From Pedobacter schmidteae (GTDB taxonomy: Bacteria > Bacteroidota > Bacteroidia > Sphingobacteriales > Sphingobacteriaceae): a DNA stretch of 64,000 nucleotides. The notes beneath the pieces are model-generated. The model did no database searches, had not been told where the DNA came from, and saw nothing but the letters and a program-made list of their open reading frames with translations. Every line of letters begins with the position of its first letter. The stretch's first letter is position 1. Shown in pieces: positions 35,559 through 44,852 of the stretch. The position numbers and the translations under genes were made by a program. Where the stretch lies: NCBI RefSeq assembly GCF_900564155.1, contig NZ_LS999839.1, positions 2,477,097 through 2,541,096 on the forward strand, written 5' to 3'.

Positions 35559-38371
35559 TGATGATGATGAAAAATCTGATTATACTGTTAGTATTGCTTA
35601 TTTCGGGCGTACAATTTACGTTCGCGAATGTTGTGGTAAGTAGTTTACAGCCTGAAAATTTACGTTGTGAATATTTGGAAAATCCTATAGGATTAGATGA
35701 ACTGAGCCCACGTTTTAACTGGACTCATAAAGCTACAAACGCAGCTGCATTCGGACAAAAACAAACTGCCTATCGGATTATTGTGGCGTCTGACGTACAG
35801 AAACTTCATCAAAACATGGGAGATGAATGGGATTCTGGTTGGGTGAACTCTGACCAGATGCAGCAAATAGAATATAAAGGTAAGACGCTTCGGTCCGACC
35901 GTTATTACTATTGGAAAGTAGTAGTAAAAGATGAAAAGGGAGTGGTTTCAGCCTGGAGTAAAACCGCATTTTGGACGACGGGTCTACTTCAGCAGAAGGA
36001 TTGGAAAGCGAAATGGATTGGAACAAATGAACTGTTTGACCCTTCACAAAAGGATTGTAATATCTCTGATCCCTGGTTGCGGAAAACTTTTAACTTACCG
36101 CAAAAGCCAGGAAAAGCCATGCTCTTTCTTGCTTCGGTGGGTTACCACGAACTATATGTGAATGGAAAGAAGATTGGTGACGATGTCTTGTCGCCTGCAG
36201 TAACGGATCATACCAAACGTGCACGTTATGTTGCTTATGACATTGCTACTGCGCTAAAGCCCGGGAAAAATGTAATTGCGATTTGGTTGGGAACTTCCTG
36301 GTCAATTTTTGGTCCTTACGTAACAACAGGCAGACCTAATACGCCTATTGTAATTGCACAAACAACTATTTACAATACGAAAACATCTGTTTCAGGTACC
36401 AAACCTGTACTGGTAGTACAGACTGATGAAAGCTGGAAAACACATGCAAGTCCGAATAGATTATTGGGAACCTGGGATTTTGCGAAGATGGGCGGTGAGT
36501 TGTGGGATGCCAATAAAGAGATTCCAGATTGGAACAGGGCCAGCTGTGATGAAAGAGGCTGGAAAAAGGCTATTGTTTACCGACCAGATTTGATTTTATC
36601 GGCACAGAACGTTGAGCCAAATCGTCTGTTTGACGAAATTAAAGCTATTGGCATTGAGGCCAGGCCGGATGGTTCGTACCGGGTGGATATGGGTGTTAAT
36701 TTCGCCGGATGGACGGAGGTTGATCTGAGGGGGAGTAAAGGCGACAAAATAGCGTTTGAATATTCGGAAAGGGAACAGATGGATCAGACTTTTAACTTGC
36801 ATAGTGCCTATATTATTGGGGCAGCCGGTAAGGGAACTTTTCGTAACCGCTTTAACTACAGTTCTGGTAGATGGATTACCATTCGGGGATTAAAATATAA
36901 GCCGCAACTAAAGGAGATCAGGGGTTGGATGGTGAGAACAAATTTTCAGGCAGCCACTAATTTTGAATGTTCTGATACTTTGCAGAACTGGATATACGAT
37001 AAGGTAAAATGGACTTTTGAAAACCTTTCTATCGGTGGTTTTGTAGTGGATTGTCCGCAACGCGAAAGATTGGGTTATGGAGGTGATGCACATGCAACCT
37101 GTGAAACGGGAATGTACAACTATAAACTGGGCGCATTTTATACCAAATGGATGCAGGATTGGCGGGATGTGCAGGGTACAGAGTCTATTGTGGGCAATAT
37201 GTATGATCCCAAGTTTGCCAGGAAAGAAGTGATGAGTGGCAGGATATTTAACAATGGTATTTTGCCGCATACGGCCCCTACTTATTCCGGTGGTGGCGGC
37301 CCGGCCTGGGGTGGCATTGTAGTTTCCTTACCCTGGTTTGTTTACCAGCATGAAGGAGACAAGCGCATATTGGAAAGCAATTTTGAACTGATCAAAGGCT
37401 GGCTGGCTTTCCTTGATTCGCATACTACAAACGACTTGTTGCTACGATTTGGTGGCAAATGGGATTTCCTGGGCGACTGGCTATGGCCCAACGCTACAGC
37501 TGAAGGGATGAACAACGACAAAGAGGAAACCTTGTGCCTGAACAACAGCTACCGGGTGTTTAATCTGCGCACAGCTGCAAAAATTGCCCGGGTGATTGGT
37601 AAAAATGAAGAGGCTGCGCGTTGGGAAAAACAGGCCGAACGATCAAGCACCGCCATCCATGCGAGGTTTTACCGTGCGGCCGATCAAAGTTATGCCGATG
37701 GTTCTATGTCCAACCTTGCAGCAGCACTTTTGGCCGGTATACCTCCTGCTGATATTAGGGCCGATGTGATGAAAAGGCTGGAAAAAGATATTCTGGTTTT
37801 GCATAAAGGACACATCAATGTAGGAATAACCGGAGGTGCAATTTTGTTTAAGTTACTACGTGAGGAAGGAAGGAACGACTTGATCTATTCCATGACTTCG
37901 CAAAAGGATTACCCGGGCTGGGGGTATATGAAAGCCAATGGTGCTACTACCATTTGGGAAATGTGGGAAAAGGACCTTCCGGGGCATTCCTTACTGCACA
38001 GTTCTTATCTTTACCCGGGGGCCTGGTATGTGGAAGGCGTGGCCGGGATACAGCGCGATCCTGAATTTCCGGGCTTTCAACAATTCCGGATCAAAGTGCC
38101 GTTTTTGAAATCGCCGGCTTTATCCTGGGCCAGAGCATCCTTCAACTCACCTGCAGGTTTGATCAAAACCAGTTGGAAAAAAGAAGGAGAAGGATTTAAT
38201 CTGGAAGTCACTGTTCCGCCAAACTGTACTGCAACGATTCAATTGGCCGAAAACGACATCAAAAATTATCGCACAGCAAATGAGCGGCTAAAAATTAAGG
38301 TTGTAAAAGATGGTTATGGTTTGTTGGAATTGAGTAGTGGTGTACACGTTTTAAAGCTAAATGGAAATTAA
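35558..38371 (+). CDS. GH78 alpha-L-rhamnosidase (second of two)
   Basis: A 937-residue exported rhamnosidase with signal peptide (LLVLLISGVQFTFA), N-terminal Ig-like domain, Bac_rhamnosid_N domain (about 175-330), and a catalytic alpha/alpha barrel marked by VVDCPQRERLGYGGDAH (Asp near residue 498) and WEMWEKDLPGHS near residue 806. Four consecutive ATG codons make the start ambiguous by up to three residues; I keep the first because TAATG couples it to the gene before. It is the last gene of the polysaccharide locus; a minus-strand gene ends 3 bases beyond. Confidence 0.95.
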   Translation: MMMMKNLIILLVLLISGVQFTFANVVVSSLQPENLRCEYLENPIGLDELSPRFNWTHKATNAAAFGQKQTAYRIIVASDVQKLHQNMGDEWDSGWVNSDQMQQIEYKGKTLRSDRYYYWKVVVKDEKGVVSAWSKTAFWTTGLLQQKDWKAKWIGTNELFDPSQKDCNISDPWLRKTFNLPQKPGKAMLFLASVGYHELYVNGKKIGDDVLSPAVTDHTKRARYVAYDIATALKPGKNVIAIWLGTSWSIFGPYVTTGRPNTPIVIAQTTIYNTKTSVSGTKPVLVVQTDESWKTHASPNRLLGTWDFAKMGGELWDANKEIPDWNRASCDERGWKKAIVYRPDLILSAQNVEPNRLFDEIKAIGIEARPDGSYRVDMGVNFAGWTEVDLRGSKGDKIAFEYSEREQMDQTFNLHSAYIIGAAGKGTFRNRFNYSSGRWITIRGLKYKPQLKEIRGWMVRTNFQAATNFECSDTLQNWIYDKVKWTFENLSIGGFVVDCPQRERLGYGGDAHATCETGMYNYKLGAFYTKWMQDWRDVQGTESIVGNMYDPKFARKEVMSGRIFNNGILPHTAPTYSGGGGPAWGGIVVSLPWFVYQHEGDKRILESNFELIKGWLAFLDSHTTNDLLLRFGGKWDFLGDWLWPNATAEGMNNDKEETLCLNNSYRVFNLRTAAKIARVIGKNEEAARWEKQAERSSTAIHARFYRAADQSYADGSMSNLAAALLAGIPPADIRADVMKRLEKDILVLHKGHINVGITGGAILFKLLREEGRNDLIYSMTSQKDYPGWGYMKANGATTIWEMWEKDLPGHSLLHSSYLYPGAWYVEGVAGIQRDPEFPGFQQFRIKVPFLKSPALSWARASFNSPAGLIKTSWKKEGEGFNLEVTVPPNCTATIQLAENDIKNYRTANERLKIKVVKDGYGLLELSSGVHVLKLNGN

Positions 38372-38373
38372 GC

Positions 38374-38604
38374 TTAGTGCCATTGGTTGCGTAAGGTGGT
38401 GTGCATATGTTGTCTAAACATTTGCTCTCTGTATTTCCTTTGCGCAGCTTTTTTAGAGTATCTGGAGAAATTCCATGCAGATAAAATGAATAAGCATATT
38501 ACACCTATTGCATATACCAGCAAAGGGTTTTCCGTCTGGATACCAACAAAATAGAATCCCGCAACAAGTGAGGCCGTAAGAAGCGCGTAAAAACCAATTT
38601 TCAT
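38374..38604 (-). CDS. Small two-helix membrane protein, function unknown
   Basis: The 76-residue product has two hydrophobic segments (about 4-22 and 28-46) and a basic C-terminal tail (SKKAAQRKYREQMFRQH). No family is recognised. It ends 2 bases short of the rhamnosidase stop codon on the other strand, and three DnaA-box-like sequences lie directly upstream. Codon use and a good hydrophobic pattern argue that it is real. Confidence 0.6.
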   Translation of the reverse strand: MKIGFYALLTASLVAGFYFVGIQTENPLLVYAIGVICLFILSAWNFSRYSKKAAQRKYREQMFRQHMHTTLRNQWH

Positions 38605-38629
38605 TTTTTAAATGTACAAAGAAATTGGA

Positions 38630-38662
38630 TGTGGAAAAGCAGAGGTTATCCACATTTCCACA
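38630..38662. promoter_or_regulatory. Cluster of three DnaA-box-like 9-mers
   Basis: TTATCCACA (38646-38654) is an exact match to the canonical DnaA box; TGTGGAAAA (38630-38638) is TTTTCCACA on the other strand; ATTTCCACA (38654-38662) differs at two positions. They occupy 33 bases in the gap between the small membrane protein gene and the TonB receptor gene. No replication gene is near, so an origin is unlikely; the first two also form a 7-bp stem. Confidence 0.4.
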
Positions 38663-38723
38663 TTTTGGAGATCTCTTGTCGCTATGCTTCCCTAGGGATG
38701 ACAGTGAGGATATTGAATAATCT

Positions 38724-41117
38724 TTACAATTTAAATTGCAGGGTTAAATAAAACGTCCTGTTGTCGGAAGGCAAAATACCGGGACCGGGGTAGCCATCTG
38801 CCCGGCGGGTAAAATATTTTGCATCCAGCAGGTTGTTGACACTTCCATATAAGGTAAACGATTTCCATTTGTAACTGGTGCTTAAATCCATTACCTGATA
38901 AGCCGGCACCAGGCCATCAACTGCCCGTTCGGTAAATTCGGCATTTGTAGCGTCCGAATATTGTTTGCCTACATAAGAATATTGAAGTGTGACATTAAAT
39001 TGTTGCGCACCAAATGAAAGGCCGGTTCTGAACAAAAGTGGCGGTACAAACTCTACCAGCTTATCTTTTATGGCAGTTTCCTGCGTGTTGATGTAGCGTG
39101 CATCAATCAGCGCAAAGTTACTATAGGCCGACAAACGAAACTTACTGTCCCTATCCAGTGCCTTAAAAATATCTGCCTCCAGTAAACTTTCAAACCCTAA
39201 ATTGCGGCTATCCGACACATTACGGCGGTAACGGTAAGTTTCCGTTCCATCCGGACTTTTAACATTTATAGAACCAATACGGTCGTTGTATTTCAGGTAA
39301 AAAACACTCAAATCATAGGTAAGCCAACCTTTCAACTTGCCCCTTATACCACCATCTGCCGTGTATCCAGTCTCGTCTTTCAATAGCGAATCGACCCTGG
39401 CATTCTGGTTCAAAATTCTGATGTCATTGAAATTCACCGATCTGTAATTCTGAGAAATATTAGCATAAATCTCCATATCATCCGAAGGCCTGTAGGAGGT
39501 ACCAATGCCGAAAAATACAAATGAGCGGCCATTTTGCTTTTGTTCGGGAATTTTGATATCGGGTACAAAGCGTTGCTTTTTATAATAGTACCCATCTGCT
39601 TCTGTTGAGATGTATTCGAATCTCATTCCCGGTGTAACACTCCATTTTTTGTTGATCTGGAAGATATTTTCGGCAAAGGCAGCTAAGTTTTTTCCCGGAA
39701 AACGATATTGTGAGCTGCTGGGTTCACCATTTAAAAAGTCAAACTGGGGCCCGCTACCTGTGTCGGCATTTCCCTGGCTACGTAAGGTGAGTCCTCGATA
39801 GACCCTTACTCCGGTCAAAAGTGTGCTGGTTTGCTCGCCAAACAATTTATATTGGTGCAATAACTTTAGCTCGCTACCATAATTATTGTAGGTATCTGCC
39901 ATCATATCGCGTGGTGTTCCCACGCCCGGATCCGGGCGATCAATGTAATTGAGTATGCCCAATGCTTCCCGGCCAGCATGCAGATAATAGGTTTTCCAAT
40001 TCAATTTGGTGTTTTCACTAAAGCGGTAGTCGGCAATAAGCGCTGCTAGGTTCCAGTTTACCTTAAACCAGTTTCTGTCTCTTACCGAAATACGGGGATC
40101 TGTATTAAAATCCTTATCTGTTAGACCTCCAGGCTGTTGGGCGAGGTAATGCATGTAAGTATATTCGCCGGTTAGGCTAAACTTTTTGTTGAAATTGTAA
40201 TTGAGGTGGATATATGCCCCATTTTGATCAAAATGACTGTTTGGCCTATAGTTGTCGCCCTTTTTATATTGATAATAAGCGTAATAGTTCAGTTTTTTTA
40301 CAGTTCCGCCAACACTGTTAAACGAATTGACGAAATTGTATGATCCTATAGTTTGACGGGAAGTCACTTCAATGGGCTTCTCGGAAGGGCCATTTTTGAG
40401 TTTAAAATTAATTAGTCCACCAAACTGGGTTCCATATTGCAAACTGGCGGCGCCTCTAACAATTTCAATTCTGTCCAGCGCTTCGGTTGGGGGGGTGTAG
40501 TAGCTTTCAGGATAGCCCAATGCATCGGCACTAATGTCATAACCATTTTGGCGGGTGTTAAAGTTAGAAACCCTGCTTGGGTTAAGGCCTCGTCCGCCTA
40601 TTCCCAATTGTAGTCCTGAGCCATCATACTCCCATATGTTTAATCCCGCAATTCGGCTGTACACCTGACGTGGATTATTGGTGGCCAGGTTGGCGTTGAT
40701 GTTGGCCAGATTAATGACCTCTGTTTTTTTTGAGGCGTAGATAGCCATATCTTCTACCTGCATCAATTTTCCCGACACAGATGTATTCCGTTCCGAAACC
40801 ACCACTTCATTTAAGGTAAACCGGTTTGAAAGTAAATCAATTTGTAAAGCTACATCCCGGTCTTTTACGTCAATATTTTTAGTTTGTTTTTTTGCTGCAG
40901 CATGGCTAAATGTAAGCTGATATTTACCGGGTTTTATTTTATCAAAACTAAAGTATCCGATGCTGTCGCTAAGCTGTCGCAAATTACCGGGGTTCAAAAT
41001 TACAGTGACATTAGATTCATTGGAACCGGCAAGTTGTATTTTGCCTGCAATTTGATATTGCTGCGCAAAACCAATGGTGGTTAGTAAGGAGAGGACAAGA
41101 CTGAAAATCAGCTTCAT
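38724..41117 (-). CDS. TonB-dependent receptor (FecA-like siderophore/metal receptor)
   Basis: Outer-membrane active importer, probably of an iron chelate. The 797-residue protein has a signal peptide (LSLLTTIGFAQ), a carboxypeptidase-like domain (about 20-95), a plug (about 115-235: RIAGLNIWEYDGSGLQLGIGG and EIVRGAASLQYGTQFGG) and a 22-strand-type barrel ending FYLTLQFKL. It resembles ferric-citrate type receptors in length and in motifs such as YLAQQPGGLTDKDF. No STN domain is present, in line with control by the divergent two-component system rather than by a sigma/FecR pair. It is the last gene of a four-gene minus-strand operon. Confidence 0.9.
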   Translation of the reverse strand: MKLIFSLVLSLLTTIGFAQQYQIAGKIQLAGSNESNVTVILNPGNLRQLSDSIGYFSFDKIKPGKYQLTFSHAAAKKQTKNIDVKDRDVALQIDLLSNRFTLNEVVVSERNTSVSGKLMQVEDMAIYASKKTEVINLANINANLATNNPRQVYSRIAGLNIWEYDGSGLQLGIGGRGLNPSRVSNFNTRQNGYDISADALGYPESYYTPPTEALDRIEIVRGAASLQYGTQFGGLINFKLKNGPSEKPIEVTSRQTIGSYNFVNSFNSVGGTVKKLNYYAYYQYKKGDNYRPNSHFDQNGAYIHLNYNFNKKFSLTGEYTYMHYLAQQPGGLTDKDFNTDPRISVRDRNWFKVNWNLAALIADYRFSENTKLNWKTYYLHAGREALGILNYIDRPDPGVGTPRDMMADTYNNYGSELKLLHQYKLFGEQTSTLLTGVRVYRGLTLRSQGNADTGSGPQFDFLNGEPSSSQYRFPGKNLAAFAENIFQINKKWSVTPGMRFEYISTEADGYYYKKQRFVPDIKIPEQKQNGRSFVFFGIGTSYRPSDDMEIYANISQNYRSVNFNDIRILNQNARVDSLLKDETGYTADGGIRGKLKGWLTYDLSVFYLKYNDRIGSINVKSPDGTETYRYRRNVSDSRNLGFESLLEADIFKALDRDSKFRLSAYSNFALIDARYINTQETAIKDKLVEFVPPLLFRTGLSFGAQQFNVTLQYSYVGKQYSDATNAEFTERAVDGLVPAYQVMDLSTSYKWKSFTLYGSVNNLLDAKYFTRRADGYPGPGILPSDNRTFYLTLQFKL

Positions 41118-41148
41118 ATTTAATCGTTTTTTATTATTACCCGGTATT

Positions 41149-42471
41149 TTATTTATATGGAAGCACCCAGGTATAAGGCTTCCAGCTCCATTGTTCTAAG
41201 GCCAGGTTGGCTTTAGGGTTAATAAATAATCTTGACGGACTGCCGTTTAGGGCTACGTGATCTTCGGCGTATACCTGTGGGTCGGCAAATCCCCTTGTTT
41301 TGTAAGTTTTGGCCAGGAAATGGGCGTACCTCAAAATCATGTCCGGTTGTGTACACATCATTTTTTCCTGCAAGGGCGTTAAAAATTCGGCATTATTTAC
41401 TTCTGTAGTTTTATGGCTGGCCCCATCTTTAATGTAAAAAAAAGCGTTGCCCGATTTTTCCATCAGCATTACCCTCCAGGAAAAGCGGTAGCCTTGCTCT
41501 GTCCAAAACAAATGCCCGGGATAGGCCATAAAACGCAATGGCATTAAAAATTGAAAAAAGAAATGAATAGCAAAAATGCTGTAAACTGTGCCTATAACAG
41601 GCTTTGGCAATTGGTACACCATTTCCATTTCGGAATTACGGGGCTTTGAAAATTTATCCAGCAGTTTTTTATGCCAGTTGGCGCTAAAAAATAAGGTGCT
41701 GCTTATCATCATGACATAGGGAAACATGCCTATGCTGGGGAAGAATATAGCCGTTGAAATGTGGAACACCAATACAAAAAGATAGGCTACCGGGCGTGTT
41801 CTTTTGTTGAGTAAAAAAAACACAATAAATAAATCATAAAAGGCGCCAAACCAGCTAAACAGATAAGCTACCCAGTTTTGATACATTAAATCGCCTACTA
41901 AAGGCAAATGGCTTTTGGCTGGTAACCAGATCTTCATGGGCAATGCCTGCAGCATCCAATCGGGGTTCAGTTTTGCTAATCCGGCAAAAATATAAACAAG
42001 TGCAAGTTGCAGGCGCAAAGCGCCAACCATCCACAAAGGCACATGCGTACGCTTTAGCTGCGGTTTTAGCAAGACATCAACAGAAAAATAGCGGTTTGCC
42101 GGCAACCAGATCATCAGGAAACTAATGATGCTGATGAAATAGTAGTGATTGAGATAAGTGGTTACGTCAATCAGTTCAACATATGTAAAACCCAGAAAAA
42201 AAATAACGGCCGCAATGCGGTAAAAAAGTCCGAAGGTAATGAGTAGGGTTGAAAGTACAATAATGGCAAACAGGATATACATACCCGGGTTGCCCAATGT
42301 TTGTACCCACTCAAAGCCCCAATAGGAAAAATGTATTTTTGGAAGAATATAAACCGCTTCTATCCACCCACGCCACCAAAAACGGAGGAGGCTAAAACAC
42401 ATCAATAGTCCAAAAAAGATGCGAAAAGTAACCAGTGGGGCAATAGAAACGTACCGTTTACTAGTCTCCAT
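41149..42471 (-). CDS. HTTM / vitamin K-dependent gamma-carboxylase homologue
   Basis: Polytopic membrane protein of the HTTM/VKG_Carbox family. I choose the start METSKRYV at 42471, which overlaps the imelysin stop by 11 bases; an upstream ATG adds nine residues. Compared from memory with human GGCX, the landmarks agree: H109 in NHYYF (GGCX H160 in NHSYL), ANRYFSVD against ANHYWSVD, HVPLW, K167 in FAGLAKLNPDW (GGCX catalytic K218 in IAGVKKLDADW), SIGMFPYVMMISS and the soluble C-terminal part (SWRVMLMEKSG). The 440-residue length covers the catalytic core but not the extra lumenal region of the animal enzyme. It may carboxylate glutamates, using menaquinol, or only epoxidise the quinone. Embedded between imelysin and TonB receptor genes. 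Confidence 0.88.
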   Translation of the reverse strand: METSKRYVSIAPLVTFRIFFGLLMCFSLLRFWWRGWIEAVYILPKIHFSYWGFEWVQTLGNPGMYILFAIIVLSTLLITFGLFYRIAAVIFFLGFTYVELIDVTTYLNHYYFISIISFLMIWLPANRYFSVDVLLKPQLKRTHVPLWMVGALRLQLALVYIFAGLAKLNPDWMLQALPMKIWLPAKSHLPLVGDLMYQNWVAYLFSWFGAFYDLFIVFFLLNKRTRPVAYLFVLVFHISTAIFFPSIGMFPYVMMISSTLFFSANWHKKLLDKFSKPRNSEMEMVYQLPKPVIGTVYSIFAIHFFFQFLMPLRFMAYPGHLFWTEQGYRFSWRVMLMEKSGNAFFYIKDGASHKTTEVNNAEFLTPLQEKMMCTQPDMILRYAHFLAKTYKTRGFADPQVYAEDHVALNGSPSRLFINPKANLALEQWSWKPYTWVLPYK

Positions 42472-43585
42472 CACTATCCATAAAACTAATTTGAACACCC
42501 AGTGCCGAAGACATATCAGTTTTTATCAGGGTAAGCAGTTTTTGAATTTCTATATAGGCCGCATTTACAACCGTAGCTTGTGTGGTAAGGCTGGTTGATA
42601 GTGGATCGGGGATAGCTTCCAGCTTGGCAATAGCGGTATCAAACTGAGCAGTTATAGAACCATTTAAGGTTTGTTTGCCCAAAGAATTCAAATAATCTGA
42701 AAAGCCTTTGCCATTGCCAGCCGAAGTATACAGTGCTTTTAGGTTTTTTAAATTGGCAAGGGCCAGGGCTACCGAGTTTTGTGTATTGTAACCTTCTACT
42801 TTTGTGGCAAATACCTGTCCGTTTGATTGTTTGCCAAAAGGCCAGCCAATGCGTGGGCCTTTCAATACATCTATTTCGTAAGCCATGCCATTTACCAGAT
42901 TACCAATAGGGCTACCCACATTGCTTTGCGTATTGCCTATAAAAGAAGCGCGATAAATGGTCCAGTCGGTCACCATTTTATCTGCCTGTGTTTTCATACG
43001 CAGGGTTACATCTTTAATGTATTTTGTACGTGCTACCGCATTGGTGCCAAATTTTGTAACCGCATCAGGTGCAGCAACTAAATAACCCAATGCCGGAAAA
43101 CCCTGCGCATAGAACGATTTGTTGGTGTATTCGGTAAAGTTGTACACGCCTGTAGAAATGTTGCTTTCAATGGTCACCTGGTCTACGCTAAAGCCGTCCA
43201 ACGAAATGTCGGTGCTGGTAAGACCTCCAAAAAAATTGGTGTAATACTCTAAAGAAACTGAGCTGGCAGGGGTAAGGTTATTAAACACCTCAATGTTTTG
43301 GTATTGCAATTGCGCCGCCTTTAGGGCCAGTGCAGCTGCAGCTTGTGTAGTAACTGATGGTGCATCGGCAAAAGCATTGATGGCTGTTTGCAGGCTATTA
43401 ATTTTTTGCTGATAACTGGCATAGGCCGGAATAATCATTTGATCAGCAATATAAGTCAGCATGGCTGTTTTATCGAAATTGCTATCTCCTGGCTCGGGTT
43501 TATTGCCACCGCCTTTGCTACAGGCTACAAAAATCATTGAAATTATAAGGAAACTTCCTGCCAAAATCCATATCGATCTTCTCAT
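42461..43585 (-). CDS. Imelysin-family (M75-like) lipoprotein
   Basis: A 374-residue lipoprotein (signal ending IFVACSKGG) of the imelysin fold, a family tied to iron acquisition in several bacteria (IrpA, ICMP). It is mostly helical, with the family hallmark region GFPALGYLVAAP (about residues 165-176), corresponding to GFPAIEYLLF of relatives; the glutamate of that motif is a glycine here. The GxHxxE motif of classical members is missing, as in other imelysin-like proteins, so a peptidase function is unlikely and substrate binding more so. It lies between the DUF4856 gene and the carboxylase homologue, with an 11-base overlap to the latter. Confidence 0.85.
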   Translation of the reverse strand: MRRSIWILAGSFLIISMIFVACSKGGGNKPEPGDSNFDKTAMLTYIADQMIIPAYASYQQKINSLQTAINAFADAPSVTTQAAAALALKAAQLQYQNIEVFNNLTPASSVSLEYYTNFFGGLTSTDISLDGFSVDQVTIESNISTGVYNFTEYTNKSFYAQGFPALGYLVAAPDAVTKFGTNAVARTKYIKDVTLRMKTQADKMVTDWTIYRASFIGNTQSNVGSPIGNLVNGMAYEIDVLKGPRIGWPFGKQSNGQVFATKVEGYNTQNSVALALANLKNLKALYTSAGNGKGFSDYLNSLGKQTLNGSITAQFDTAIAKLEAIPDPLSTSLTTQATVVNAAYIEIQKLLTLIKTDMSSALGVQISFMDSDGD

Positions 43586-43622
43586 AATACGTTTGTTTAT
43601 AGGTTATTATTTATAATGCCAA

Positions 43623-43656
43623 TGGCAGGTGCTCTATTTGAATAGAATACCTGCCA
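43623..43656. repeat. Interrupted hairpin between DUF4856 and imelysin genes
   Basis: TGGCAGGT/ACCTGCCA (8 bp) outside and CTATT/AATAG (5 bp) inside, separated by symmetrical three-base internal loops, with a two-base tip. It stands in the 98-base intercistronic gap of the minus-strand operon, with no T-run. It may stabilise the upstream message end or separate expression levels. Confidence 0.5.
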
Positions 43657-43683
43657 GGCGTATTTTTATGATGTATACTACTA

Positions 43684-44799
43684 TTAAAAGCCGTAGGTTG
43701 TTTTAATGATAGCTATTGCTTCATCTACTTTGGCCGCATTTTCGGTTTTTTGTAGTTCCCAATAATCCATTTTTAAAATATCATTCAGTCTTTGATAGTT
43801 GGTTGCCGAAAGCTTGCTGCTGGCAATCCGTTGTTTTAATGCAATGGTAAATCCGTATCCTTCAGAATAATCATGGAACCTGGCCGGGTTATCCGAACCT
43901 CTTGTTTTAGAAAGGTTAAGGTAAGCATAAGCTGAAATTGCTAGTGTTTTTTCTAAATACTCTTTAATAGTTGCAATGGCTGCATCACGACCTTTATAGT
44001 CATTGGCACCAATAGCAGCACGGCCTTTAAGAAAAGCGGAGAATACATTTCCTCCAGCTGCAATAGGTCTTGCTCTTTCTTTAAAATAACCTCCAATTCC
44101 CAATGGTCTTGTCAAATCAGTACCTGAGTATACTGCTGCAGAGTCATATTGTTTAGGCAAACTTACATACCCGAAAGCTAAATCCCACTCATGTTGCATA
44201 GCAGTACCTTTTCCGGCTACTACAGTTTTGTTGTCGGCAGTGGTCGATTTGTCAAGGTGTTCAAATACTTGTTTCATTTGAAAAAAGCCCATTAAACCTT
44301 TTACCACAAGTTGGTTGTATTCAAGACCAGTAGCGCTTACTATACGGTTGGCACTTAGTTTTCCGGCCACACCTTGTACCGCAGTTACACCGATAGACTT
44401 GCTTACTTTTACCATCTCATCAGCATAAGCTTTGATCACGGTAGGTTCGGCGGCTAATGCAGATAATTTTATTGTAGTTGCTGCATTTAATTGTGCAGCA
44501 GTATTAGGCAGATTTACCGCAAATTCGGTTGTAAAACCATTATTGGTATTGTTCCAGATATAGTTTACGGTATCCTGGCTCAATTGTCTGGTGGTTGCCT
44601 TTCCTAAATAAGTTTGAAGTCCGGTAGCCATGTTTACTGCTACTGTAGCTTCTGCGTAATCTACGTTTTCAAAATTATAACTTTTAGGAACATCGTACTG
44701 TGGTACAGTGTCTTCCTTTTTATCTTTTTTACATGATGCGAGGCCAATTACGGCCATTGCTACAAAGGCTGAGTTCTTTAAGTAATTCATTTTTATCAT
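43684..44799 (-). CDS. DUF4856 lipoprotein
   Basis: First gene of the minus-strand operon. The product (371 residues from 44799; an ATG three codons later is as good) has a lipoprotein signal (MAVIGLASCKK), then a helical domain that I assign to DUF4856 from YDVPKSYNFENVDYAEA (about residues 35-51) and its consistent partnership with imelysin genes in Bacteroidota. It was described in that family as possibly imelysin-like in fold. No catalytic motif is visible. The longer frame to 44841 adds residues of no signal-peptide character. Tandem 11-bp repeats 54-75 bases upstream suggest control by the divergent response regulator. Confidence 0.82.
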   Translation of the reverse strand: MIKMNYLKNSAFVAMAVIGLASCKKDKKEDTVPQYDVPKSYNFENVDYAEATVAVNMATGLQTYLGKATTRQLSQDTVNYIWNNTNNGFTTEFAVNLPNTAAQLNAATTIKLSALAAEPTVIKAYADEMVKVSKSIGVTAVQGVAGKLSANRIVSATGLEYNQLVVKGLMGFFQMKQVFEHLDKSTTADNKTVVAGKGTAMQHEWDLAFGYVSLPKQYDSAAVYSGTDLTRPLGIGGYFKERARPIAAGGNVFSAFLKGRAAIGANDYKGRDAAIATIKEYLEKTLAISAYAYLNLSKTRGSDNPARFHDYSEGYGFTIALKQRIASSKLSATNYQRLNDILKMDYWELQKTENAAKVDEAIAIIKTTYGF

Positions 44800-44852
44800 A
44801 TAATTTGTATTAAGTCTAAATAAGTGCGTTATTTGCAGCAAAGGTTTAAACC

